A stretch of DNA of 42,138 bases from assembly GCA_026399025.1 (NCBI GenBank), contig JAPLRU010000088.1:1-42138 (forward strand), given 5' to 3'. Every line of letters begins with the position of its first letter. The first letter of the stretch is position 1. Origin of the DNA: Methylobacter sp. Its GTDB lineage: Bacteria; Pseudomonadota; Gammaproteobacteria; Methylococcales; Methylomonadaceae. Positions 35,866-42,138 of the stretch are shown in pieces. The position numbers were made by a program, and so were the translations under genes. The notes below the pieces were generated by a model. It was not told where the DNA came from, searched no databases, and saw only the letters and a program-made list of their open reading frames with translations.

Positions 35866-35976
35866 GTAGGTCGGAATAAGCCGGTTCGAGCGATAGCGAA
35901 AACCGGCGTTTCCGGCGCTCCGGTTGCCGGAAATGCTCCACCCTTGCTGGCGCCGGGCGGACTTATTCCGGCCTAC
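35866..35976. repeat. GTAGG-type palindrome, copy 1
   Basis: Starts GTAGGTCGGAATAAGCCGG and ends ACTTATTCCGGCCTAC. It is a sequence relative of the repeat at 37297-37416, with an inner CCGGCGTTTCCGG hairpin. Confidence 0.7.
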
Positions 35977-36010
35977 ATTCTTGGAAACCATCATAAGTTA
36001 TTAAATTTTT

Positions 36011-36039
36011 CTTCGTGTCCTTCGTGTCTTCGTGGTGAG
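36011..36039. repeat. CACGAAG-type repeat, inverted orientation
   Basis: CTTCGTGTCCTTCGTGTC then TTCGTGGTGAG, just past the ureD 3' end; faces the copies at 35614 and 35705. Confidence 0.6.
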
Positions 36040-36045
36040 TAAAAT

Positions 36046-36903
36046 TCAAGTCGCCCAAATTCGCGGCGCACAAGCTTTGCGTTGAACCGAGTCCGGCCGC
36101 ACAATCGCCCAAACCTGCTCGAAAAAACCGCGCAGCCGGTCGCTTCTGTCATCAACAGCTCTACAGACCAACAGTTCATCAATAAGCGTCACGCCGCGGC
36201 CTTTGCTCTCGCCGATTAATTGCTGGACTGCGGCCAGACTTTCAGCTCCGGCAGGGCTGGCAAACAAGGTTCCGCAAGCCGACAAGCCCTGCAATCCCCA
36301 ACGGGCCGCAAAAGCTTTGGCATCCAGATGCAGGCGTTCCAAAAATAAAGGCTGATTTTCGCAATAAACCCGCCAGCTCATATCTGCCAAACCGTTATCG
36401 AAACTCTCTCCGCAGGCCGGCCGCCCCAAAGACAGAATTTCCCAGCCGATAAAACGTGCGCCTGCCGCCAATTCAACATTAACCGTCGATTTTAACTGCG
36501 CGCCCTGATAAATAATGGTTTCCTGCGGCAGCCATTCCAACGCCGCACCTTCCTTCACTTTGATCGATACGGTTTGGACGGCCAATTCGCCACCGCTACG
36601 ATAAAACTTTCCTGCCGCCGGTGTGGTAATCAGCGCATGGCTGTGTGGTTCGGCGCTGATACAAAGGTTTAAACGGTCGCCACCGACAATCCCGCCCGGC
36701 GGGTGCAGGATATACACATGGCACACGTCGCCTTCCGGGTAAAAAGGTCGCTGTACCGTTAAAGGGCCTTGATGACGACGGTGCGCCAGTAGCGTTTTGC
36801 CGTGTTTTTGTTCAAAGCCGAGCTCCAGTTTTGCTTGCCAGCCTTGGTTTTGCGCGACATTACAGTCAGCAATTTCAGCGTAAGGCAGGGCATCAGATTT
36901 CAA
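36046..36903 (-). CDS. ureD: Urease accessory protein UreD
   Basis: The 285-residue accessory protein (UreH family) scaffolds apo-urease for nickel insertion and binds UreF and UreG. Family motifs: GWQAKLELGFEQKHGKTLL at about 21-39, RPFYPEG, HPPGGIVGGDRL at about 68-79, and LITTPAAGKFYRS at about 90-102, with EWLPQETIIYQGA near 122-134. The ATG at 36903 has no strong ribosome site. It is the first gene of the urease unit, with a 63-bp spacer after the DUF2442 gene. Confidence 0.95.
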   Translation of the reverse strand: MKSDALPYAEIADCNVAQNQGWQAKLELGFEQKHGKTLLAHRRHQGPLTVQRPFYPEGDVCHVYILHPPGGIVGGDRLNLCISAEPHSHALITTPAAGKFYRSGGELAVQTVSIKVKEGAALEWLPQETIIYQGAQLKSTVNVELAAGARFIGWEILSLGRPACGESFDNGLADMSWRVYCENQPLFLERLHLDAKAFAARWGLQGLSACGTLFASPAGAESLAAVQQLIGESKGRGVTLIDELLVCRAVDDRSDRLRGFFEQVWAIVRPDSVQRKACAPRIWAT

Positions 36904-36949
36904 AGCAGTGTTACCATTTATTATTTGGTGTTTGTTTTATCTGCATGAG

Positions 36950-36966
36950 GGTACGCACAGCGTACC
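36950..36966 (-). terminator. Small GGTACGC hairpin after the DUF2442 gene
   Basis: GGTACGC-ACA-GCGTACC is a perfect 7-bp-arm hairpin directly after the DUF2442 stop and 46 bases before ureD. No U-run follows, so it is a weak terminator or attenuator candidate. Confidence 0.35.
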
Positions 36967-37227
36967 TTACGCTGTAGGTTGTGAAACTAACGGAAAAGTC
37001 TCCGGGTGACGAATTGAATCGACATGCAAATCAATATCCAATTCCGGCCAATAAAGATGCTGCGGTTGGGGACGATCAACATGGAAAAGTTCCGCTACCG
37101 GCGCTTTACGAAACCACGGAAACTCCAAAAATGAAACGAATAGTTCCTCCTTTTCATTAAGCAGTATCCAGAAACCGTGTTTGGTAACGCCGGATACCTC
37201 AACCGGGGAAATGTCTGTGCCAAGCAT
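36967..37227 (-). CDS. DUF2442-domain protein
   Basis: This 86-residue protein has the DUF2442 pattern: TDISPVEVSGVTKHGFWILL near the start, LFVSFLEFPWFRKAPVAEL in the middle, then LYWPELDIDLHVDSIRHPE. The function of the family is unknown; relatives are often next to DUF4160 proteins in toxin-antitoxin-like pairs, but no such partner is present here. I chose the ATG at 37227 because GGAG lies 9 bases upstream. It sits between the urea transporter and urease genes on the same strand. Confidence 0.85.
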   Translation of the reverse strand: MLGTDISPVEVSGVTKHGFWILLNEKEELFVSFLEFPWFRKAPVAELFHVDRPQPQHLYWPELDIDLHVDSIRHPETFPLVSQPTA

Positions 37228-37296
37228 CTTTAATCTCCTGTTCGTGTAAATTTTCTCGTTCCCACGCGCCGCGCTCATTATTATACACATCTCAAT

Positions 37297-37416
37297 GTAG
37301 GCCGGAATAAGCCGGTCCGCGCCTTAGCGCAGGACCGGCGTTTCCGGCATTCCAAGGCCGATGAGCGCCGGAAACACCCACCCTGGCTATCGCCGGGCGG
37401 GCTTATTCCGGCCTAC
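37297..37416. repeat. GTAGG-type palindrome, copy 2
   Basis: Starts GTAGGCCGGAATAAGCCGG and ends GCTTATTCCGGCCTAC, a near-perfect pair of terminal inverted arms. It sits in the spacer between urtE and the DUF2442 gene. A shared left flank (GCGCTC...TTATACA...CTCAATGTAGG) is also seen before copy 1. Confidence 0.7.
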
Positions 37417-37480
37417 ATCCTGTATTTAAAATCATCAACAAATTATCCAAGTTTACCAACAAACGCCGGCGCTATAACTA

Positions 37481-38263
37481 TCAAACCGTCAAATACCGCT
37501 TAACCATCTCATCGCTCAATTCATCCATCGCCCCGGCAGCTACGCCCCGGCCTCTGTCCATTATATAAAACCGGTCCGCGACCTTCCGTGCAAACGGCAG
37601 TTTTTGTTCGACCAGCAACACGGTCACGCCCAATTCGTTTTTGATCTTGATAATCCCTTCGCGTACTTCATCTTTCGCTTCGTCGCCTTGCTTAAGCAAG
37701 GGCGTGGTTATGCCTTTGGCGCGGTTCAGGCGGATAATCACATCGCCGATTTCGCTAACGATATTCGGCTGTATGCCTTCGGTCGGCTCATCCAGGATCA
37801 GCAATTTGGGGTTCAGCACCAAGGCCCGGCCGATAGCCAGTTGCTGTTGCTGGCCGCCGGACAAATCGCCGCCGCGCCGTTTCAGCATTTGTTTCAGTAC
37901 CGGGAACAGTTCATAAATATGTTCCGGGACTTTTTTAATGCCTTGTTTGCGCACCGCGCGCAGGCCGATTTTCAGGTTTTCCTCGACCGTCAGCAACGGA
38001 AAAATCTCCCGGCCCTGCGGCACAAAACCGATGCCCAGTTCGGCGCGGTGTTCCGGCTTGGCAAGGGTTAAGGCCTCGCCGTTATAGTCGATAGCGCCGT
38101 CGCGGACGGCGATCAGGCCCATGATGCATTTCAGCAAAGTAGTCTTGCCGACGCCGTTGCGGCCCATTAAACACAGGCACGAACCGGCCTTTATATCGAG
38201 ATTTACATCCCACAACGTATGGCTGCCGCCGTAATATTGATTCAATCCGCTAATTTTCAGCAT
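37481..38263 (-). CDS. urtE: Urea ABC transporter ATPase UrtE
   Basis: The 260-residue ATP-binding subunit has Walker A (GRNGVGKTTL near residues 34-43), the signature LSGGQQQQLAIGRAL, and Walker B (LLILDEPTEGIQPNIV). At residues about 190-220 it has about 29 extra residues (RAKGITTPLLKQGDEAKDEV...) before the VTVLLVEQKLPFARK segment that normally follows, making it longer than the usual 230. It is encoded last of the urtBCDE genes; its ATG overlaps the urtD stop by one base. It energises urea import with UrtD. Confidence 0.93.
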   Translation of the reverse strand: MLKISGLNQYYGGSHTLWDVNLDIKAGSCLCLMGRNGVGKTTLLKCIMGLIAVRDGAIDYNGEALTLAKPEHRAELGIGFVPQGREIFPLLTVEENLKIGLRAVRKQGIKKVPEHIYELFPVLKQMLKRRGGDLSGGQQQQLAIGRALVLNPKLLILDEPTEGIQPNIVSEIGDVIIRLNRAKGITTPLLKQGDEAKDEVREGIIKIKNELGVTVLLVEQKLPFARKVADRFYIMDRGRGVAAGAMDELSDEMVKRYLTV

Positions 38264-39042
38264 CAGTCCCCCAAATAAACCTGTATCACGCGTGGATCGT
38301 TTTGTACCTCGTCCATCGTGCCTTCCGTCAACACTGAGCCTTCATGCAGCACCGTCACATGTTTGGCAATCGAGCGGACGAATTCCATATCGTGCTCGAC
38401 CACAACAATCGAGCGCTCGCCCTGCAACGATAGCAGCAACTCAGCCGTGCGTTCGACTTCCTGATGGGTCATGCCCGCAATCGGTTCGTCGACCAGCATG
38501 ACTTTGGGCTCCTGCATCAGCAACATGCCGATCTCCAGCCATTGTTTCTGCCCGTGCGACAGGATGCCCGCCGGTTGCGACCTCAATTCAACCAGCCCTA
38601 TGGTTTCCAGCACTTGCTCGATACGGTCGCGTTGCGCGCCGGTCAATTTTGCAAATAAGGTCGCCCAGACGCCCTTATCGGTCGCCAAAGCCAGTTCCAG
38701 GTTTTCGAAAACGCTGAGCATTTCAAACACGCTGGGCTTTTGAAATTTGCGGCAAATGCCGGCTTTGGCAATGGCCGGTTCGTCCATTTGCAACAGGTCG
38801 ATGGTTTGCCCGAAAAACACCGAGCCGGTATCGGGACGGGTTTTGCCGGTAATCACATCCATCAATGTGGTTTTACCGGCGCCGTTCGGGCCGATCAAAC
38901 AACGCAATTCCCCTGCGTCGATATACAGCGACAAGTTATTTAAAGCTTTGAAGCCGTCGAAACTGACGCTGACATCTTCAAGATAAAGAATCGGGCCGTG
39001 ACTGACATCCAATTGGCCCGGTTTAAGCGCTAAGCCGTTCAT
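38263..39042 (-). CDS. urtD: Urea ABC transporter ATPase UrtD
   Basis: The 259-residue ATP-binding subunit has Walker A GPNGAGKTTLMD near 52-63, the LivG-type insert (GICRKFQKPSVFEML), a variant signature LSHGQKQWLEIGM, and Walker B VMLVDEPIAGM. The switch His is in VVVEHDMEFVRSIA. The variant LSHGQ signature is the usual form in UrtD. Start overlaps the urtC stop by 4 bp. Confidence 0.95.
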   Translation of the reverse strand: MNGLALKPGQLDVSHGPILYLEDVSVSFDGFKALNNLSLYIDAGELRCLIGPNGAGKTTLMDVITGKTRPDTGSVFFGQTIDLLQMDEPAIAKAGICRKFQKPSVFEMLSVFENLELALATDKGVWATLFAKLTGAQRDRIEQVLETIGLVELRSQPAGILSHGQKQWLEIGMLLMQEPKVMLVDEPIAGMTHQEVERTAELLLSLQGERSIVVVEHDMEFVRSIAKHVTVLHEGSVLTEGTMDEVQNDPRVIQVYLGD

Positions 39043-40121
39043 TGTTTTTGCTCCTGCAAACGACGTTGCCAGAATCCGAGTAAGCCGTCAGGCAACAACA
39101 CGGTCACCAGAATAAAAGTCGCGCCGAGGAAAAACAGCCAGATTTCCGGCGCCCATCCGGTCAGCAAGGTTTTAGTGTAATTGACCAGCACCGCGCCGAC
39201 GATGGCGCCGTACAATGTGCCGCGCCCGCCGATGGCGACCCAGATGACGATTTCCAGCGAGTTCAACGGCGAGAATTCGCTGGGATTGATAATGCCCACT
39301 TGCGGTACATACAAAGCGCCGGCAATCCCGGCCAGCATCGCGGCAAACACGAAAATCCATAATTTGAACAGCTCAACGCGATAGCCTAAAAAACGCACCC
39401 GCATTTCCTGGTCGCGAATCGCGGTCACCACTCGGCCCAGCTTACTGTTGACGATCCAACGGCTGAGTAAAAAAGCCAAGATCAGGATCAAGCCGGAAGC
39501 CATCAATAAACAGGCGCGCACCGCATCGGATTGAATATTAAAGCCCAGGATTTCCTTGAAATCGGTTAAGCCGTTGTTACCGCCGAAGCCCATTTCATTC
39601 CTGAAAAAAGCCAATAACAGCGCGTAAGTCAGCGCCTGGGTGATAATCGACAGATAAACGCCGGTCACCCGCGAGCGGAACGCCAGCCAGCCGAATAAAA
39701 AAGCCAGCGCACCGGGAACCAGTACAATCATCAGCGCGGCAAACCAGAACTGGTCGAAACCGTGCCAGTACCAGGGCAGGGCTTTCCAATCGAGAAACAC
39801 CATAAAATCGGGCAGCAGCGGATCGCCGTAAACGCCGCGATTACCGATTTGGCGCATTAAATACATGCCCATTGCGTAGCCGCCGAGCGCAAAGAAAGCG
39901 CCGTGACCCAAGGCCAGAATGCCGCAATAACCCCAAACCAGATCCAGCGACATGCCGAGCAACGCGAAAGTGATATATTTGCCCAGCAGCGACACGGTAT
40001 AAGCCGAGAAATACAGCGGCGAGCCCGGTGAAAATATCAAATTGCACAGCGGAATAATCAGGCTGATTGCAGCCAGAACAGCCAGTACCGAGAGCGCGGC
40101 TTTATCGTTTTTAAACAGCAT
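39039..40121 (-). CDS. urtC: Urea ABC transporter permease UrtC
   Basis: The 360-residue permease of the LivM type has about ten hydrophobic helices. The conserved permease motifs are visible: DLVWGYCGILALGHGAFFALGGYAMGMYL (about 58-86, one of the longest matches) and FVFAAMLAGIAGALYVPQVG, with the IVIWVAIGGRGTLYGAIVGA loop. It forms the membrane channel with UrtB. GGAGG lies about 9 bases before the ATG, and there are 3 bases between the urtB stop and this start. Confidence 0.95.
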   Translation of the reverse strand: MLFKNDKAALSVLAVLAAISLIIPLCNLIFSPGSPLYFSAYTVSLLGKYITFALLGMSLDLVWGYCGILALGHGAFFALGGYAMGMYLMRQIGNRGVYGDPLLPDFMVFLDWKALPWYWHGFDQFWFAALMIVLVPGALAFLFGWLAFRSRVTGVYLSIITQALTYALLLAFFRNEMGFGGNNGLTDFKEILGFNIQSDAVRACLLMASGLILILAFLLSRWIVNSKLGRVVTAIRDQEMRVRFLGYRVELFKLWIFVFAAMLAGIAGALYVPQVGIINPSEFSPLNSLEIVIWVAIGGRGTLYGAIVGAVLVNYTKTLLTGWAPEIWLFFLGATFILVTVLLPDGLLGFWQRRLQEQKQ

Positions 40122-40124
40122 CGC

Positions 40125-41771
40125 TTAGCCCTCCACCGCGCGGCCCTGTTGCGGAAACAATCCGCGCGGCCGTTTTTGAATGAATAAAATGATGAACACC
40201 AACACCAGTATTTTCGCCAATACTGCGCCGGCGTAGGGTTCGAGCAATTTATTGGCAATACCCAGCGAAAATCCCGCCACCAACGTGCCCCACAAATTGC
40301 CGACGCCGCCGAACACCACGACCATAAACGAATCGACAATATAAGCTTGTCCCAGATTCGGGCCGACATTGGTAATCTGGCTTAACGCGACCCCGGCAAC
40401 TCCGGCTATACCGGAGCCCAGCCCGAAGGTCAACGCATCGACCCGGCCGGTCGGAATGCCCATCGCTAAGGCCATCTTGCGGTTCTGCGCTACGGCGCGA
40501 ACTTCCAAGCCTAAGCGGGTGCGCTTGAGGATTTGCAGCAACAATACGAATACCAGCAAGCAGAAAACCAGTATGTACAAACGGTTCCAGGTCAGCGATA
40601 AAAAGTCATTGATTTGCAAGGCGCCGCTCATCCATTCCGGCGTCGCGACGCTGCGGTTTAACGGCGAAAAAATCGAGCGCACGGTTTGTTGCAAAAACAG
40701 GCTGACGCCGAAAGTCGCCAACAGCGTTTCCAGCGGGCGGCCGTATAAAAAGCGGATAATGCCGCGCTCAATCACAATCCCGGTCAATGCCGAAATAATA
40801 AACGCGGCCGGTACCGCAATTGCCAGCGACAGTCCCAAATGGTTAGGCATCAGCTGCTGCGTCACGTAAGTGGTATAAGCGCCGAGCATCATCAGCTCGC
40901 CATGGGCCATGTTGATCACGCCCATCACGCCGAAGGTAATGGCAAGTCCGATCGCGGACAAGACCAGCACCGCGCCGAGACTTAAACCGAAAAACAGCGT
41001 TTCGATAGCGGCATAGGCTTGCAACTTGGAATTGATTTTTGTCAGCGCGGCTTCAGCCTGATTGCGCACATCGCTGTCCGCTTCCAGATAATGACCTTCG
41101 CCGTCTTTTTCGACCAGTACATTTAAGCGGTTAACCACATTTCGTCCGGGCTGTTCTTTTAATAACTCTATCGCGGCCAGACGCACGCCTTTGTCGGAGC
41201 TGTTTAATTGTTCCAGACCCAAAATAAGCTTGATCGCGTTTTGTACCTTGTCATCCTGTTCCATCGGCAAATGGCCGCGCAACAGCGCCAAACTCTGGTC
41301 ATCAATGGCTTTGCCCATCGCGCCGACGGCTGCAAGCCTTACCTCCGGATCGTCGTCATTCAATTGCAAGCGGCCGATTATTTTCCGCAGCGACGTTCGT
41401 AAGCTGTTATTTACGGTGATTTTTTGCGTCGCGGAGCGTTCCACTATGCCGAGGCTTTCCGCGCTGTTGGCGTCGGTCAGTTGGTAGCCGGTTTCGATTT
41501 CTTCGCCGATCACCAGTTTTTCATCGGCTTTAAGCGTCAATAAGCGCCCGTCGAGCAGGGCTTGCAATATCGCAACAGCTCGCGGGTTCGGCACCGAGGC
41601 CAGTTGTTCGATAGCCTGTCCGCGCTCTTGCATGGACCCGGCTTTAAGATTGGACAAAGCGGCCGAGAACGCATCCCCGGCGGCAATTTCCTGACCGATA
41701 CTCAAGGTTGGCGACATCAGGATAAACCCGAGGATTACCCGGCAACACCAGCTGAAAGAATTCGGTTTCAT
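40125..41771 (-). CDS. urtB: Urea ABC transporter permease UrtB
   Basis: The 548-residue permease has a signal peptide (about 1-26), a periplasmic N-terminal domain of about 220 residues with HEAT-like helical repeats (for example DPEVRLAAVGAMGKA), and a C-terminal LivH-type membrane domain from about 255. The permease domain has the family pattern AIGLAITFGVMGVINMAHGE and VFGGVGNLWGTLVAGFSLG. The long N-terminal domain is typical of UrtB. I chose the ATG at 41771, with GGAG 6 bases upstream; an in-frame ATG at 41810 is less likely. It is first of the visible urt genes; urtA would have to lie beyond the right edge. Confidence 0.95.
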   Translation of the reverse strand: MKPNSFSWCCRVILGFILMSPTLSIGQEIAAGDAFSAALSNLKAGSMQERGQAIEQLASVPNPRAVAILQALLDGRLLTLKADEKLVIGEEIETGYQLTDANSAESLGIVERSATQKITVNNSLRTSLRKIIGRLQLNDDDPEVRLAAVGAMGKAIDDQSLALLRGHLPMEQDDKVQNAIKLILGLEQLNSSDKGVRLAAIELLKEQPGRNVVNRLNVLVEKDGEGHYLEADSDVRNQAEAALTKINSKLQAYAAIETLFFGLSLGAVLVLSAIGLAITFGVMGVINMAHGELMMLGAYTTYVTQQLMPNHLGLSLAIAVPAAFIISALTGIVIERGIIRFLYGRPLETLLATFGVSLFLQQTVRSIFSPLNRSVATPEWMSGALQINDFLSLTWNRLYILVFCLLVFVLLLQILKRTRLGLEVRAVAQNRKMALAMGIPTGRVDALTFGLGSGIAGVAGVALSQITNVGPNLGQAYIVDSFMVVVFGGVGNLWGTLVAGFSLGIANKLLEPYAGAVLAKILVLVFIILFIQKRPRGLFPQQGRAVEG

Positions 41772-41936
41772 AACATCTCCATAAATTAATAAATGGAACA
41801 CGGATAGCACTGATTGGACGGATTTAAGCGGATCTTTAAAACGGCATCGTTAAGTTTTGAAAGAAAGGTGTTGACCGGAGCACTTTATATCGTTCCCACG
41901 TTCCGGCGTCACTGCCATTAAGTTAAGAAAAAAGCT

Positions 41937-42016
41937 CCCTCTCCTGCTGGACGACTTGCATGGATGCAGGAGGTAGGGCAATGCAGGAGCAATTGCCGAG
42001 AGGGTTGGGGTGAGGA
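41937..42016. repeat. CCCTCTC palindrome with 48-bp module inside
   Basis: CCCTCTCCTGCTGG, then a 48-bp module at 41951-41998 (ACGACTTGCATGG ... GAGCAATTGCCG), then AGAGGG and TTGGGGTGAGG. It equals the empty form at 25598-25632 plus the module. Inside the module AGGAGG is followed 7 bases later by ATG. Confidence 0.72.
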
Positions 42017-42048
42017 GAATAAAAATAAGGAAAAAAGCCTTATTTGAT

Positions 42049-42138
42049 CCCCTCATCCTAACCTAATCATGCTGGACTATCCTGTCCAGCACCCTACGGG
42101 CGAGTGCAAATCCGCTCCCGGCGGATTTGTCCCGGAGG
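42049..42138. repeat. Repeat tail with CCTGTCCAGCACCC hairpin, continues past the edge
   Basis: Matches the repeat at 24707-24806 nearly base for base (CCCCTCATCC, a GCTGGACTATCCTGTCCAGC hairpin, then the CCGCTCCCGGCGG hairpin) until the window ends. Confidence 0.65.

Larger units (their letters stand above)
35566..36045. other. ureD-ureA spacer filled with repeats
   Basis: The 480 bases between ureD and ureA contain four CACGAAG-type repeats (two pairs facing each other), an 18-bp perfect inverted repeat enclosing one pair, and a GTAG-type palindrome. No gene is seen. Any ureA promoter would lie here; otherwise the transcript must read through several hairpins. Confidence 0.65.
41772..42138. 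other. Region upstream of urtB, repeat-filled at the right edge
   Basis: The first about 110 bases before urtB should hold the RBS region and perhaps a promoter. From 41890 the DNA is repeat: a GTTCCCACG...CCGGCG unit fragment, then the CCCTCTC palindrome with its 48-bp module, and then the same tail as at 24707-24806, running off the window. No urtA coding sequence is seen. Confidence 0.6.

Noticed and set aside
35614-36039. Repeated CACGAAGACACGAAG units as a possible CRISPR array
   Set aside because: Spacing is irregular, units occur in both orientations, and no cas gene is in the window.

Overview
The window looks like a chromosomal segment of a gammaproteobacterial methanotroph or methylotroph of the Methylococcales type (my inference). 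The basis is a complete NAD-dependent molybdenum formate dehydrogenase operon (terminal C1 oxidation), a urea uptake and urease region, an NnrS protein, RimK, a UbiH-type ubiquinone hydroxylase, and many short palindromic intergenic repeats. No rRNA, tRNA, CRISPR array, phage gene or transposase gene was seen.

Layout. (1) 1-3271, minus strand: the start of a receiver-like protein cut by the left edge, a large Sel1-repeat protein with a C-terminal kinase-type ATPase domain, and an uncharacterised protein. (2) 3855-9816, minus: fdsG-fdsB-fdsA-fdhD-fdsD, tightly packed with short overlaps. (3) 10244-20526 and on to 26574, mostly plus: a secreted glycerophosphodiester phosphodiesterase; a DUF421 membrane protein (minus strand) broken by an in-frame TAA; a UbiH-family monooxygenase; a PilZ protein; rimK; a rubredoxin; an exported protein; nnrS plus a DUF2721 membrane protein; a ParD/ParE-type toxin-antitoxin pair; a Tat-type solute-binding lipoprotein overlapping a 1294-residue PhnD-PAS-GGDEF-EAL-CZB signalling protein; a GNAT acetyltransferase; and an orphan secreted protein. 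(4) 26883-41771, all minus: a nitrogen block reading urtBCDE (urea ABC transporter), a DUF2442 gene, ureD, ureA, ureB, ureC, ureE, ureF, ureG, then a permease-like hybrid histidine kinase and a LuxR-type response regulator. urtA is not inside the window.

How the genes fit together. Formate from C1 oxidation would be oxidised by FdsGBA with NAD+, with FdhD supplying sulfur to the molybdenum cofactor. Urea is imported by Urt and hydrolysed by UreABC after nickel loading by UreDEFG. The NCS1-permease/histidine-kinase fusion and its translationally coupled response regulator sit directly downstream of ureG, so they are good candidates for sensing a nitrogenous solute and controlling the urea genes. 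PilZ and the GGDEF/EAL protein are c-di-GMP components.

The intergenic spaces carry several families of short inverted repeats. One about 100-bp family shows terminal inverted repeats, 8-bp target duplications and a matching unoccupied site elsewhere in the window, so it behaves like a non-autonomous mobile element (MITE). A separate 47-48-bp module is found inside and absent from otherwise equivalent palindromes. Two genes (DUF421 and the permease-kinase) are interrupted by in-frame TAA codons.
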